Shown: piece after piece, positions 55,325 through 64,000 of the stretch | Layout: every line of letters begins with the position of its first letter | How positions within the stretch are numbered: position 1 is the stretch's first letter | Source: Ferrimonas kyonanensis DSM 18153 | GTDB lineage: Bacteria; Pseudomonadota; Gammaproteobacteria; Enterobacterales; Shewanellaceae | Assembly: GCF_000425405.1 (NCBI RefSeq) | Contig: NZ_KE384364.1 | Span: 296,345-360,344, forward strand | Direction: 5' to 3' | Length of the DNA stretch: 64,000 nucleotides | Notes under the pieces: generated by a model | Told to the model about the DNA's origin: nothing | Databases searched by the model: none | The model's input: only the letters and a program-made list of their open reading frames with translations | Program-made: the position numbers and the translations under genes

Positions 55325-56066
55325 CGCCCTTAACCTGATCAGGCGCATCTATGCCGCCGTCCCCGACGGCGACACCGATGCCCTGTATCAACGCACCCAG
55401 GCCGCCTGTCAGAAGATGGTGCGCCAACATCAGGCCACCCACGTGGTCATGGTGTGGGACGGCGACAACAGCCACCTATGGCGCCAGAGCCTCTACCCAG
55501 ACTACAAGGCGCACCGTTCGCCGATGCCCGAACCTCTGGCCGCCACCCTGCCCGACCTCAAAGCCAACCTGGCCAAGCTGGGCATCCGCTCCCTGGCCTG
55601 CGATGGCATCGAGGCCGATGACGTCATGGCCACCCTGTGTCACAAGATTGAATGCCGCGGCGGTCGGGTCATACTGGCGTCCACCGACAAAGGCTTCGTG
55701 CAACTGCATTCCGATAACGTCAGTCAGTGGCACCACTTCGATCAGTGCTGGCTGGACCGGGACTATTTTCTCGACCGCTTCCAGATGCCACCGGAGCGCA
55801 TGCTGGAGTACTGGTCCCTGGCCGGCGACAGCGGTAACGGCATCCCCGGTATTGCCGGCATCGGCGCTAAAACCGCTCACAAACTGCTAAGCCAGCACCC
55901 CATCCAGGCGTTGTTTACCGAAGGCACCATCGAAGGCAAGCTGGGACAAAAGCTGATTGATGGCCATGAACAGGCTCAGCTAAGCTACAAGTTGGCCAAG
56001 CTGCGCACTCAGTTATCGCTGTCCGCCAGCCTCTCACAATTTCGGGTTTCGGCCCCCACAACATGA
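55299..56066 (+). CDS. xni: Flap endonuclease Xni (ExoIX)
   Basis: 255 residues (E. coli 251). It has the 5'-nuclease acidic residues ([31 protein letters not shown]) and the helix-hairpin-helix [19 protein letters not shown]. The family cleaves DNA flaps; E. coli Xni lacks some metal ligands of Pol I's 5'-nuclease. The start at 55299 gives the family N-terminus and overlaps ppnN by 26 nt. Confidence 0.94.
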   Translation: MPATALLIDALNLIRRIYAAVPDGDTDALYQRTQAACQKMVRQHQATHVVMVWDGDNSHLWRQSLYPDYKAHRSPMPEPLAATLPDLKANLAKLGIRSLACDGIEADDVMATLCHKIECRGGRVILASTDKGFVQLHSDNVSQWHHFDQCWLDRDYFLDRFQMPPERMLEYWSLAGDSGNGIPGIAGIGAKTAHKLLSQHPIQALFTEGTIEGKLGQKLIDGHEQAQLSYKLAKLRTQLSLSASLSQFRVSAPTT

Positions 56067-56077
56067 GGACCCCTTCC

Positions 56078-56770
56078 ATGACCACCTTAACGTTGATCAC
56101 CGGTGCCAATCGCGGCATTGGCCTGGAGTTTTGCCGTCAATCTCTGGCCCATGGTGATACCGTCATCGCCTGCTGCCGTCAGCCTGAGCAGGCCGAGACA
56201 CTGCAGAAACTGGCACTGGCCCACCCGAATCAGCTGGAGCTGGTGGCGCTGGAGCTGGGCGAACCGGCCCAATTTGAGTCCCTGTGCGCCTACCTGGGCG
56301 AGCGCAAGCTTGATCGGCTAATCTGCAATGCCGGCGTCTATGGTCCCAAGGGATTGCCTCTGGGTGAATACCAGGCGGATCATTTCGACCAGGTGATGAA
56401 GATCAACGTCACCGCTCCGATGCTGTTGGTTCAGGCCCTGCGTCCTCACCTCGGCGCCGACGCCAAGGTGGCCTTGCTGTCCTCCAAGATGGGATCCATC
56501 ACCGACAACGGCAGCGGCGGCAGTTACGTCTATCGCGCCTCCAAAGCGGCCCTGAATGCCATCGGCAAGAGCCTGGCCATCGATCTGCAGCCTCAGGGCA
56601 CCAGCGTAGTGCTGTTTCACCCCGGCTGGGTGCAAACGGCCATGGGCGGCAGCAACGCCCTGATCACCCCCGAGGTCTCGGTACGGGGCATGCGCCATGT
56701 GCTGGAGCAACTGACGCTGATCGACAGCGGCAAGTTCATCAACTACGACGGCGTCGAGTTGCCCTGGTAA
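56078..56770 (+). CDS. SDR-family oxidoreductase
   Basis: 230 residues. TGANRGIG near the N-terminus, CNAGVYG, Ser in LLSSKMGSI and YRASK (YxxxK) are all present. It resembles the CsgA/carbonyl-reductase-like SDRs. The substrate is unknown. ATG 56078 is preceded by GAGG at 9 nt. It starts 11 nt after xni and is probably in the same transcript. Confidence 0.87.
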   Translation: MTTLTLITGANRGIGLEFCRQSLAHGDTVIACCRQPEQAETLQKLALAHPNQLELVALELGEPAQFESLCAYLGERKLDRLICNAGVYGPKGLPLGEYQADHFDQVMKINVTAPMLLVQALRPHLGADAKVALLSSKMGSITDNGSGGSYVYRASKAALNAIGKSLAIDLQPQGTSVVLFHPGWVQTAMGGSNALITPEVSVRGMRHVLEQLTLIDSGKFINYDGVELPW

Positions 56771-56971
56771 GCCCGTCGTCACTGGCCTGCCGATGTTATT
56801 CGGGCCGCAACACGCCGGCCCGGTACTGCCACCTCGGCGACCGATGACCGCCATATCCCCTTACATCCTGAGCTGGAATTGCAGTCACTTCGGGTTTAAA
56901 GTAATACTCTTGGCGCGGGGCGCATTGTCGCGGCCCGATTCCAGACACCCATCGCGTTCAAGGAAGTGAAC

Positions 56972-57400
56972 ATGCAAGCCCGTCGTCCCAAGTCCACTAA
57001 CATGTTTAAAGTCATCGGCCTGATCGTCGGAGGCTACCTGATCTTTGCCGGTCTGCTGATCGCCCTGTACGAACCCAGCCCGGAAGACGCCAACGCCATG
57101 GACTGGGAAGATCGTCAGCAACTGAATCAACAGGTCATCGCGACCCTGTCCCTGGGCACCAGCAAACAAGAGGTGCTGCAGCAGTTGGGCGCCCCCAACT
57201 TCAATGACGCCCAGATCGTCAATGGCACTCAGGTTCAGCTGATTCGCTACCGCACCCATCACGTCAGCAGCGACGGCGAAACCACCCCGGACGAATGCAC
57301 CCCGCTGCTGTTTGTGGCCAACGAACTGGTGGGGATCGGTGAACAGGCGGTGGCCCGTTACCAGAACGCAGACCGGCTTCAGACCACCGCCAGCCACTGA
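56972..57400 (+). CDS. DUF3192 membrane-anchored protein
   Basis: 142 residues. One N-terminal membrane helix (about residues 11-32) is followed by a soluble domain with LSLGTSKQEVLQQLGAPNFND, the SmpA/BamE-like fold pattern of DUF3192. It ends with CTPLLFVANELVGIGEQAV. The function is unknown. ATG 56972 is chosen because AGGAA is then spaced properly; an in-frame GTG lies two codons earlier. A strong terminator follows. Confidence 0.82.
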   Translation: MQARRPKSTNMFKVIGLIVGGYLIFAGLLIALYEPSPEDANAMDWEDRQQLNQQVIATLSLGTSKQEVLQQLGAPNFNDAQIVNGTQVQLIRYRTHHVSSDGETTPDECTPLLFVANELVGIGEQAVARYQNADRLQTTASH

Positions 57401-57413
57401 GGTGACTGGCAAC

Positions 57414-57441
57414 AAAAAAGCGCCCTGTTGGGCGCTTTTTT
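57414..57441. terminator. Bidirectional terminator between DUF3192 and S9 peptidase genes
   Basis: AAAAAAGCGCCC / TGTT / GGGCGCTTTTTT, a perfect 12-bp stem. Confidence 0.93.
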
Positions 57442-57458
57442 ATTGCCTGTCTCGGTGC

Positions 57459-60221
57459 CTAGTCGGCGGCGTTGGCCTTCAGATAGGGCACCCCATCTGA
57501 CCACCAGGCCGGGGCAGGCGCCCCCTTGAGGTAGTGGTCAAAAAACTGCTTCATCTTGATGCTGTAATCCAGCTTGTTGGGGTACTGCTTGAGATGATGA
57601 GGCTCCCCTTCATACTGCAGCATCACCACCGGCTTGCTGGCCCGGCGCATGGCCATGTACAACTCCACGCCCTGGGAGTACGGCACCGCATCATCTTCAT
57701 CGCCAAACATGATCACCAGAGGCGTATTGATGCGGTCCACATGGAACAGCGGGCTGTTCTCGATGTACAGGTGCGGCGCTTCCATCAGGGTCTTGCCGAT
57801 GCGCGATTGGCCCGACTCGTACTGGAACTGGCGAGTCAGACCACTGCCCAATCGAATGCCGCCGTAAGCACTGGTCATGTTGCTCACCGGCGCCCCGGAG
57901 ACGGCGGCGGCAAACAGATCGGTCTGAGTGATCAGGTAGGCATCCTGATAACCGGCCCAGGAGTGCCCCTGAATGCCGATGGCGTCGGCCTTGGCGATAC
58001 CGAGATCGATGATCTTCTGCACTCCTGGCAACATCGACGACAGCGACGACTGGCCCGGATGACCGATTTCAAAGCGAATGTCCGGCAGGAAAATGGCGTA
58101 GCCGTCATTGACGTACTGAGCGAAATTCGGCCTGTGGTTCAGTGCCATCTGCGGAAAGTTATTCAGGCGCTGACTCATGAAGCGGTAAAAGTACACCAGC
58201 GTCGGCAGCGGTTTGTCGCCCTGGTACCCCGGCGGGGTAATCACCACCCCGGACAACGGCTGGTTGTCGTTGGAACGCCAATGCACCAACTGTGCCTGCC
58301 CCCAGGACAGCTCATCCAGTTGCTTGCCCAACTGACTGACTGCCGTTAAGCGGCTCACCTTGCTGTCGGTCGCCAGCAGATCCGGGTACAGGTCGTAGCG
58401 CTGCTTGCTGAACAACAGGGTATCGCTGTCTTGTGCCTTGGCCACAAAACTGATCTTGTACTGCCCCTGTTGGGCGGCTTGCAACGCGCCGGAGGTCAGG
58501 TTGAGCCGGTACACCCCTTCCCGCTTATCGAAGTCGTTGTAGCCATGTACCAGCAGCGGCGTGGCCATATCCTGGCTGTAAGCACGGGGGTCGGTGTCAA
58601 TGGCCCGATACTGCCATTGCTGCTGTCGCCCTGAGGTCAGCTGGCTCAGGCGCGCGTCATCCAGACGCCAGATGTCGAACTTGTCGTACACCAGTACCCC
58701 GTTGCCGTCACTGAGCCAGGGGCCAAAGCCATAACCCGGTGCCGGCGACGGATAATCATGATCCTCTTCGGCAAAACCGGCTTTCGGCCCGCCACTGAGC
58801 AGTTGGCTGTTGCCACTGGCAATGTCGTGCCAATACAAGCGACCCCGGACATACCAGGCCACCGCGCTGTCATCCGGAGCCAGGGTCGGCTCATCGTCAC
58901 TGCCAGCCTGGGTGATCAACATCCGGCGCTCACCGGTGTGCAGGTTCACCAGGTACCAGTCGCGGTAGAAGCCGGCCCAGGAGATCATCTTCAGGTAGGG
59001 GCGATCGCTGCTGGCCAGCAGGTAACCGCCGTTGTCTGCCACCTCAACGTCCGGCAGGTCGGCATCCGCCAGTTGCACAAAGCGCTGCTCCTTCAGATGC
59101 AGCACGCCGACGTAGTTGTGCTTACGCGCCTTGGCGTACTCTTTCATCTCGTTGGGCTTGATACGAGGATCGTCGCCGTGCCAGACGTTCAGAGTGGCCC
59201 GAGACAACAGGATATCGACATCGGTCAACGATCCAGTATCGCGCAGCGCCTGAATCACTCCCTCTTCCGGCAGCGGCAGTTGGCGCCCGACAAACAGTCG
59301 CTGACCGTCACGGCTAAAGTGCAGTTTGCTGTGCTCGGTAATCAGCATGCCATCCTCTGGCATCGCCACCCGGTTGCCCGGCTTGGCGCCACTGGCCAGC
59401 CACAGCTCATGGGGCAACTGATGGCTTTGTTCCGCCTTCAGGTAGGCAACGGTCATGGCCACGTGCTGACCGGCTTCATCGATACTCAGGCTGGCGGCAC
59501 CCCAGTCCTGTCGCTGCCACAGTACGGTATCGCTGCCGCTGTCCAGTTGTCGGCGCACCACGCCGTTGGCGATACCGTCGCCATGGCTGGTGCTGTACAC
59601 CAACACATTGGCCTCGCGGGCCAGGGCAAAATGGCTGACATCGGCCAAAGACAGTTCACTGCCCTGACTCAGATCCAGCAGCAGGGCCCGAGTGCCCAGC
59701 TTGTCGGTCTCAATGGCCGGCTCCTGCGGCTCGGACTGCTGCTCGTTGCTCTGCTGATCCTTGGCCTCGTCGTCGCTGTCATCGGCTTTAAACTGCAGCA
59801 CCAGGTAGCGACCGTCACTGCTGAAATCGGCCTTGGTCACCGCCTCAAACACTCGCTGCTCACCGGTTTTGGTGTTCAGCAAAACGCGGTCTACCGCCAG
59901 TTTGGCAGCCTTTTTCTTGCCAAGGTTTTCCCGCTCCCACAGCGGCGCCTTGCGCTCAAACAGGGCAAAGGCCCCATCGGCGCTAAGCAGGGGATCGCTG
60001 CCGCGCTCCACCGTCCACAAAGCCCCGTCGAGGCTGCGAACCCGACCCTCGGGCTCGCCGCGATCCGGTTGAGCCACAAAGGCCACCCATTGACCATTGT
60101 CGGCGATCACCGGATCTTTAAGGGACTGAAAATTCATTATTTGTTGCAGGGACAAGGGCGCAGCCACGACGGTGGCGGTGGCCAACCACGTCAGGGCGGC
60201 TAGGGGATGCCAGAACCTCAA
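57459..60221 (-). CDS. S9-family (prolyl oligopeptidase-type) peptidase
   Basis: 920 residues with a signal peptide (cleavage near VVAA, residue 21). A long N-terminal beta-propeller-like region carries an acidic Gln/Glu-rich insert (about residues 148-175). The C-terminal alpha/beta-hydrolase domain has the nucleophile in GHSWAGYQ (Ser about 753), Asp in FGDEDDAVP (about 840) and His in EPHHLKQ (about 873). It should cleave oligopeptides in the periplasm. It is larger than typical POP or DPP4 enzymes (about 700 aa). It is monocistronic, divergent from icd. Confidence 0.92.
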   Translation of the reverse strand: MRFWHPLAALTWLATATVVAAPLSLQQIMNFQSLKDPVIADNGQWVAFVAQPDRGEPEGRVRSLDGALWTVERGSDPLLSADGAFALFERKAPLWERENLGKKKAAKLAVDRVLLNTKTGEQRVFEAVTKADFSSDGRYLVLQFKADDSDDEAKDQQSNEQQSEPQEPAIETDKLGTRALLLDLSQGSELSLADVSHFALAREANVLVYSTSHGDGIANGVVRRQLDSGSDTVLWQRQDWGAASLSIDEAGQHVAMTVAYLKAEQSHQLPHELWLASGAKPGNRVAMPEDGMLITEHSKLHFSRDGQRLFVGRQLPLPEEGVIQALRDTGSLTDVDILLSRATLNVWHGDDPRIKPNEMKEYAKARKHNYVGVLHLKEQRFVQLADADLPDVEVADNGGYLLASSDRPYLKMISWAGFYRDWYLVNLHTGERRMLITQAGSDDEPTLAPDDSAVAWYVRGRLYWHDIASGNSQLLSGGPKAGFAEEDHDYPSPAPGYGFGPWLSDGNGVLVYDKFDIWRLDDARLSQLTSGRQQQWQYRAIDTDPRAYSQDMATPLLVHGYNDFDKREGVYRLNLTSGALQAAQQGQYKISFVAKAQDSDTLLFSKQRYDLYPDLLATDSKVSRLTAVSQLGKQLDELSWGQAQLVHWRSNDNQPLSGVVITPPGYQGDKPLPTLVYFYRFMSQRLNNFPQMALNHRPNFAQYVNDGYAIFLPDIRFEIGHPGQSSLSSMLPGVQKIIDLGIAKADAIGIQGHSWAGYQDAYLITQTDLFAAAVSGAPVSNMTSAYGGIRLGSGLTRQFQYESGQSRIGKTLMEAPHLYIENSPLFHVDRINTPLVIMFGDEDDAVPYSQGVELYMAMRRASKPVVMLQYEGEPHHLKQYPNKLDYSIKMKQFFDHYLKGAPAPAWWSDGVPYLKANAAD

Positions 60222-60438
60222 GGGGGACTCCTTATAGAATTATTCTTCCTTTCGACCTTTCGCTAGCTGTAACCACAGCGTTAAAAAAGGTAAGATGGCG
60301 CCCGACTATGCTAACAAAGCCCCCGGTCTCTGTCACAAAATAGAGGGGCTGGCTCATTAAGTCCGAATCCCTTGCCTTGCCAATGACAGCACGCAAACCA
60401 CAAGGGTTTGGAATCAGACATTGTGGAAGGATGTATCC

Positions 60439-61446
60439 ATGTCTCAACGTAATATCACGGTAATCCCAGGAGATGGGATCGGTCCCGATATCATTGAAGC
60501 CACTCTCAAGGTCCTGGATAAGGCCGGCTGTGACTTCAACTACGAATTTGCCGATGCCGGGCTGACCGCTCTGGAAAAGCACGGCGAGTTGCTGCCGCAG
60601 AAAACCCTCAACCTGATTGAGAAGAACCGCGTTACTCTGAAGGGGCCGCTGACCACGCCAATTGGCGAAGGCTTCACCTCCATCAACGTGACTCTGCGTA
60701 AGAAATTCAACCTGTATGCCAACGTAAGGCCAGTGCTGTCCCTGAAGGGCACCCAGGCCCGCTACGATGACATCGACATCATTACCATCCGAGAGAACAC
60801 CGAAGGGATGTACTCCGGCGCCGGCCAACGGGTCACCAATGACGGCGAAACTGCCGAAGCGATGAGCATCATCACCCGCGAAGGGGCCGAGCGCATCGCC
60901 ACCTTTGCCTACGAACTGGCCCGCAAAGAGGGGCGTAAGAAGGTCACCGCGGTTCACAAAGCCAACATCATGAAATCCACCTCAGGCCTGTTCCTGAAAG
61001 TGGCCCGTGAAGTGGGTGAGCGCTACCCGGACATTCAGTCCGAAGAGATGATCGTCGACGCCACCTGCATGAAGCTGGTAATGGATCCTAGCCAGTTCGA
61101 CGTGATTGTCACCACCAACCTGTTTGGTGACATCCTGTCGGATCTCTGCGCCGGACTGGTGGGCGGACTGGGCATGGCCCCAGGCGCCAACATCGGTAAA
61201 GACGCCGCCATCTTTGAAGCGGTGCACGGCAGCGCCCCGGACATCGCCGGCCAGAACCTGGCCAACCCTACCGCGCTGCTGCTGGGTGCGATTCAGATGC
61301 TGGAGTATCTGGGCATGTCCGACAAGGCTGCTCGCATCCGCAATGCCGTGCGTGACACCATCGCCGAAGGCGACCACGTCACCCGCGATCTTGGCGGCGA
61401 GTCCGGTACCAACGAGTTTACCGACGCCATTCTCGCACGCCTGTAA
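60439..61446 (+). CDS. icd: Isocitrate dehydrogenase, NAD-type cofactor pocket
   Basis: 335 residues, shorter than E. coli Icd (416). Substrate-loop residues SINVTLRKKFNLYANVRP, the IRENTEGMYSG motif, and metal Asp in NLFGDILSD are present. The cofactor loop is HGSAPDIAGQNLANP: Asp-Ile at the position where NADP enzymes have Lys-Tyr, which indicates NAD use. It oxidises isocitrate to 2-oxoglutarate and competes with AceA for substrate. The start at 60439 follows GGAAGG. Confidence 0.9.
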   Translation: MSQRNITVIPGDGIGPDIIEATLKVLDKAGCDFNYEFADAGLTALEKHGELLPQKTLNLIEKNRVTLKGPLTTPIGEGFTSINVTLRKKFNLYANVRPVLSLKGTQARYDDIDIITIRENTEGMYSGAGQRVTNDGETAEAMSIITREGAERIATFAYELARKEGRKKVTAVHKANIMKSTSGLFLKVAREVGERYPDIQSEEMIVDATCMKLVMDPSQFDVIVTTNLFGDILSDLCAGLVGGLGMAPGANIGKDAAIFEAVHGSAPDIAGQNLANPTALLLGAIQMLEYLGMSDKAARIRNAVRDTIAEGDHVTRDLGGESGTNEFTDAILARL

Positions 61447-61460
61447 CTCGCTTGCCGATC

Positions 61461-61488
61461 AAAAAAGGGGCCATACGGCCCCTTTTTT
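61461..61488. terminator. Bidirectional terminator between icd and rlmM
   Basis: AAAAAAGGGGCC / ATAC / GGCCCCTTTTTT, a perfect 12-bp stem with T6 on both strands. Confidence 0.93.
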
Positions 61489-61501
61489 ATTCATCGCTCC
61501 A

Positions 61502-62566
61502 TCACAGGCGATACAGGTGCACGGTAATCTCTTCCCGATCGTGGTACAGGTGCTTGGCCTGCAAGCCATAGCGAACCCCGGCTTTGCGCAGCATCGTTGT
61601 CATTTCGTCGAAACACTCGGCCACCGCCTGGTAACGCTGCTTCATCGGCAACTTGAGGTTAAACACCGTCTCTTTGCACCAGCCCTCGATGATCCAGGTC
61701 GCCATTCGAGCAGCAACGCGATGAGGCTTATCGGCCATATCACAAACCATCCAGTGAATGCGCGGGTCTTCCGGCACGTACTTGAAGCCATCCTCCGCCA
61801 GGTGGGTCACCTGACCGGTCTCCATCAGGCTGTCGGCCATGGCGCCGTTGTCCACCGAATAGACGAACATGCCACGACGCACCAACTGATAGGTCCAGCC
61901 TCCGGGGCAGGCGCCAAGATCGACGCCATAGAGACCGCCACACAAGCGCTCTTCGGCTTCCTCTTCGTCCAGAAACACATTGAAGGCTTCATCCAGCTTC
62001 AGGGTCGAGCGGCTTGGTGCCTCACTGGGGAACTTCAGGCGCGGAATGCCCATAAAGAACGGTGAGCCGTTGTCTGAGCGGCTGTAGCCGACGTAGCCAT
62101 TCTGGTTGTCGGTGAGAAAGAGGTGGATGCGCGGCATCTTGTCTTTCTCCTTGGCCGTCAGCAGCCCCTGCTTACGCAGTGCCTGACGCATGGGAACCGC
62201 CAGCTTCTTACAAAACGGCAGCACCTGGCGATAGGCATCGCCGTCGGCAGATTCCACCCACAGCAGGCCCGCTTTAGGCAGGCTCTTGGCATACGCCAGC
62301 ACCGCACCAACCCGATCGCCCACCGGCATGTCGTTAAGCTGACCCGCCACGCAGAACCAGCTGCGGGCAAAGATCAGCCGGCTGAAGTCCAGCTCATTGA
62401 TCAGCCGCTCGGCGTCGCCGGCCTGGTAACACTCGAACAGCACAAAGCCGCTGTTGGCGTCCAGGCGGGAAAAGCCAAACACCTCCAGGGTGGCGGCACT
62501 GTCCTGAATCTCCGCCGCGCACTCCTTTTCAAAGCCGGGACGGCAATGCAGTAACACCGTATTCAT
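61502..62566 (-). CDS. rlmM: 23S rRNA C2498 2'-O-ribose methyltransferase RlmM
   Basis: 354 residues (E. coli RlmM 366). The N-terminal THUMP-like part begins MNTVLLHCRPGFEKECAAEI. The C-terminal methyltransferase has SAM motif VDLGACPGGWTYQLV and catalytic K-D-K-E-type residues in CDMADKPH and FNLKLPMK. It methylates C2498 in the peptidyl-transferase region of 23S rRNA. GGGAGA precedes ATG 62566, which overlaps the ygdD stop by 4 nt (ATGA), so the two are coupled. Confidence 0.95.
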   Translation of the reverse strand: MNTVLLHCRPGFEKECAAEIQDSAATLEVFGFSRLDANSGFVLFECYQAGDAERLINELDFSRLIFARSWFCVAGQLNDMPVGDRVGAVLAYAKSLPKAGLLWVESADGDAYRQVLPFCKKLAVPMRQALRKQGLLTAKEKDKMPRIHLFLTDNQNGYVGYSRSDNGSPFFMGIPRLKFPSEAPSRSTLKLDEAFNVFLDEEEAEERLCGGLYGVDLGACPGGWTYQLVRRGMFVYSVDNGAMADSLMETGQVTHLAEDGFKYVPEDPRIHWMVCDMADKPHRVAARMATWIIEGWCKETVFNLKLPMKQRYQAVAECFDEMTTMLRKAGVRYGLQAKHLYHDREEITVHLYRL

Positions 62567-62943
62567 TTCACTTTCTCCCATCGCCACACGGCAATGAACA
62601 ACAACAACCAACCCAGCATCATCAGCAGGCCACCCATCGGGGTGATCATGCCGATGCCCTTGGTGCCCAGCAGCACCAGTGAATAGATGCTGCCGCTAAA
62701 ACCCAGCATACCGGCGATCATCAGCGCACCAGCCCAGCCCAGCAACCGCGAGGCGTTCTGCCCCATCCACACGACGATGGCCATCAGCGCCAGGCAGTGG
62801 AAGAACTGATACATCACCGCGGTATTAAAGCTCTCCACTAGGTGCGGCGGTGCCACTTTTGCCAGTCCGTGGGCGCCGTAGGCGCCGAGTCCGGTCGCGG
62901 TCAACCCGCCCAAGGTGGCACACGCCATCAATATTTTCCGCAT
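62563..62943 (-). CDS. ygdD: DUF423 inner-membrane protein (YgdD)
   Basis: 126 residues with four hydrophobic helices and the family motifs LGAYGAHGL and YQFFHCLALM. Matches DUF423/E. coli YgdD (131 aa), a membrane protein of unknown function that lies between gcvA and rlmM in E. coli, as it nearly does here. It overlaps rlmM by 4 nt. Confidence 0.9.
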   Translation of the reverse strand: MRKILMACATLGGLTATGLGAYGAHGLAKVAPPHLVESFNTAVMYQFFHCLALMAIVVWMGQNASRLLGWAGALMIAGMLGFSGSIYSLVLLGTKGIGMITPMGGLLMMLGWLLLFIAVWRWEKVK

Positions 62944-62945
62944 CT

Positions 62946-63569
62946 CTATGCCTCTAACGTCAAAATAAACTGCCGGCAGGCCTGCGCCGCCCGGCTCAAA
63001 TTCTCTGCCTCGGTCACTCCGCTGGCTTTTCTCGGCTTAAGGCCATGGTCGCCATCGGTCAGGTAGTTCAGCCGCACCGTCGGCGACAGCGTCACTTCGG
63101 ACAACTCCTGACGGTTTCCGAAAGGATCCCGCTCTCCTTGCAAAATCAGCATCGGCACCCGCGCCTGCTGCACCGGCTCCAGCCGCCAGCGATCCGGTTT
63201 GCCTACCGGATGGAACGGGTAACCCAGCGCCACTACGGCATCGATGGGGTTCTCCAGTGCCCACTGGGCCGACACCCGACCTCCGAGAGACTTGCCCCCC
63301 AGCACCAGCACTCGCCCTGGCTGGCGGTAACGGGCCACCCACTCATCGAGCGCCTCCAGCAGGCGCGGCATTCTATCAGGAGGACGGCGCTTTTGCGTAG
63401 CCCGAATGGTCTGCATATAGGGAAATTCATAACGAATCACGCACAGGTCCTCTCCCGCCACCGCTTCAGCCAGGGTCGCCATAAAGGGGTGGTCCATGCC
63501 GGCACCACTGCCATGAGCCAGCAACAGGTAGTGGCGGGCATCGGGGTTGCCGTCTTGACGTATCATCAT
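62946..63569 (-). CDS. Alpha/beta hydrolase, TEX30-like
   Basis: 207 residues. LLAHGSGAGMDHPF (oxyanion-hole HG), the nucleophile in LGGKSLGGR (G-K-S-L-G), an Asp in LQGERDPFG and a His in DGDHGLKPR give a complete triad. The pattern matches the bacterial TEX30/KANL3-like hydrolase group; the substrate is unknown. ATG 63569 follows GAGG. It lies 2 nt before ygdD and 8 nt after the LysR gene, so it is inserted within the otherwise E. coli-like gcvA-ygdD-rlmM block. Confidence 0.85.
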   Translation of the reverse strand: MMIRQDGNPDARHYLLLAHGSGAGMDHPFMATLAEAVAGEDLCVIRYEFPYMQTIRATQKRRPPDRMPRLLEALDEWVARYRQPGRVLVLGGKSLGGRVSAQWALENPIDAVVALGYPFHPVGKPDRWRLEPVQQARVPMLILQGERDPFGNRQELSEVTLSPTVRLNYLTDGDHGLKPRKASGVTEAENLSRAAQACRQFILTLEA

Positions 63570-63577
63570 AGTGCCTC

Positions 63578-64000
63578 TTACTCCGGAGCGGGAATCGGGT
63601 CTGCCTGAGTCTCTTGTCGGAAGGTTTCCACCATCCACTCCCGAAACGCACTGATTTTACCTAGGTCTGACTGCCCCTCCTGGCACACCAGGTAGTAAGC
63701 ATTCTTACTGGTCAGCACCTGGTTAAACGGACACACCAGGCGGCCGGCTTCAATCTCCGGCCGAGCCAACACCGAATACCCCAGTGCCACCCCGTGGCCG
63801 TGAATGGCGGCCTGCAGCACCAGAGATGAATGGCTGAAGATCGGCCCCTGGTTTACGTTGGTCAACTCCACCCCCGCTTGCTTCATCCACGCCTTCCAAT
63901 CGCGACGGGACATGTCGTGCAGCAGCGTATGCTGATTCAGATCCGCGATCTCCCGCAGCGGCTTGGGACCGGACAACAGCTTGGGGGAACACACCGGTAC
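63578..64000 (-). CDS. LysR-family regulator, GcvA-like, C-terminal part
   Basis: Frame open through the right edge, so only the last 140 codons are visible; the helix-turn-helix lies outside. The segment LLHDMSRRDWKAWMKQAGV, followed by GPIFSHSSLVLQAAIHGHGVALG, matches the substrate-binding domain of GcvA and close relatives. The position next to ygdD-rlmM is that of gcvA in E. coli, where GcvA with GcvR controls the glycine-cleavage operon. The GcvA identity is likely but not certain without the N-terminus. Confidence 0.78.
   Translation of the reverse strand, partial: VPVCSPKLLSGPKPLREIADLNQHTLLHDMSRRDWKAWMKQAGVELTNVNQGPIFSHSSLVLQAAIHGHGVALGYSVLARPEIEAGRLVCPFNQVLTSKNAYYLVCQEGQSDLGKISAFREWMVETFRQETQADPIPAPE

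Noticed and set aside
58758-60203. 481-codon frame opposite the S9 peptidase gene
   Set aside because: Same reasoning: antisense to a gene with a full catalytic triad and signal peptide, and no recognisable motifs of its own.
60982-61377. Antisense frame within icd
   Set aside because: Shadow frame opposite a conserved enzyme.

Overview
The window is an ordinary-looking stretch of a gammaproteobacterial chromosome, moderately GC-rich, tightly packed and with no phage, insertion sequence, CRISPR array, tRNA or rRNA that I can see. Protein content and gene order (a TonB2-type exbB-exbD-tonB-TPR operon, queA-tgt-yajC-secDF, aceBA with a long isocitrate lyase, oversized PstC/PstA, gcvR, rdgC, ppnN-xni, rlmM-ygdD-gcvA) point to the marine Alteromonadales, most likely a Ferrimonas- or Shewanella-like organism. 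The genus is an inference.

Layout. 1-3.2 kb: the end of a TonB2-type energy-transducing operon. 3.1-5.5 kb (minus): a porin, an FMN-binding protein with a flavinylation motif and a PepSY membrane protein, with a Fur-box-like site upstream, so probably an iron-responsive outer-membrane/redox module. 6-14 kb: small housekeeping and unknown genes (glycine-zipper protein, MAPEG protein, orphan ParA, SDR, methyltransferases, a thioredoxin-fold protein without its cysteines) and a siroheme synthase/rhodanese/DUF2007 cluster. 14-20 kb (minus): queA, tgt, yajC, secD, secF. 20-23 kb: acpH, a YgjP-like protein, an Lrp-type regulator and a divergent YjeH-like exporter. 23.3-26.5 kb (minus): the glyoxylate shunt operon aceBA. 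27-31.4 kb (minus): an RND efflux pump and its lipoprotein adaptor. 31.6-34.6 kb: a Ca/Na antiporter and a 5'-nucleotidase-family protein.

34.7-48.8 kb is a nearly complete phosphate regulon: pstC-pstA-pstB-phoU (minus), gcvR and ppk-ppx (plus), then pstS, phoR, phoB and a general porin (minus). PhoB-box tandem 11-mers are readable upstream of pstC, pstS (four consecutive half-sites) and phoB, each followed after exactly 6 nt by a -10-like hexamer. A further, reversed box lies upstream of ppk. Together these genes sense phosphate limitation (PhoR/PhoB/PhoU), import phosphate (PstSCAB) and store it as polyphosphate (Ppk/Ppx).

49-64 kb: rdgC, an M61 peptidase with PDZ domain, a diguanylate cyclase, ppnN-xni, an SDR, a DUF3192 protein, an S9 peptidase, an isocitrate dehydrogenase with an NAD-type cofactor pocket, and rlmM, ygdD, an alpha/beta hydrolase and the 3' part of a gcvA-like LysR regulator running off the right edge.

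I found no clear new multi-gene system. The points most worth a second look are a train of six consecutive hairpins between yjeH and aceA, the architecture of the PhoB promoters including a terminator between phoB and phoR, an orphan ParA facing an unknown gene with a basic N-terminus, a siroheme synthase carrying a decayed methyltransferase remnant, and the Fur-linked porin/flavoprotein/PepSY module.
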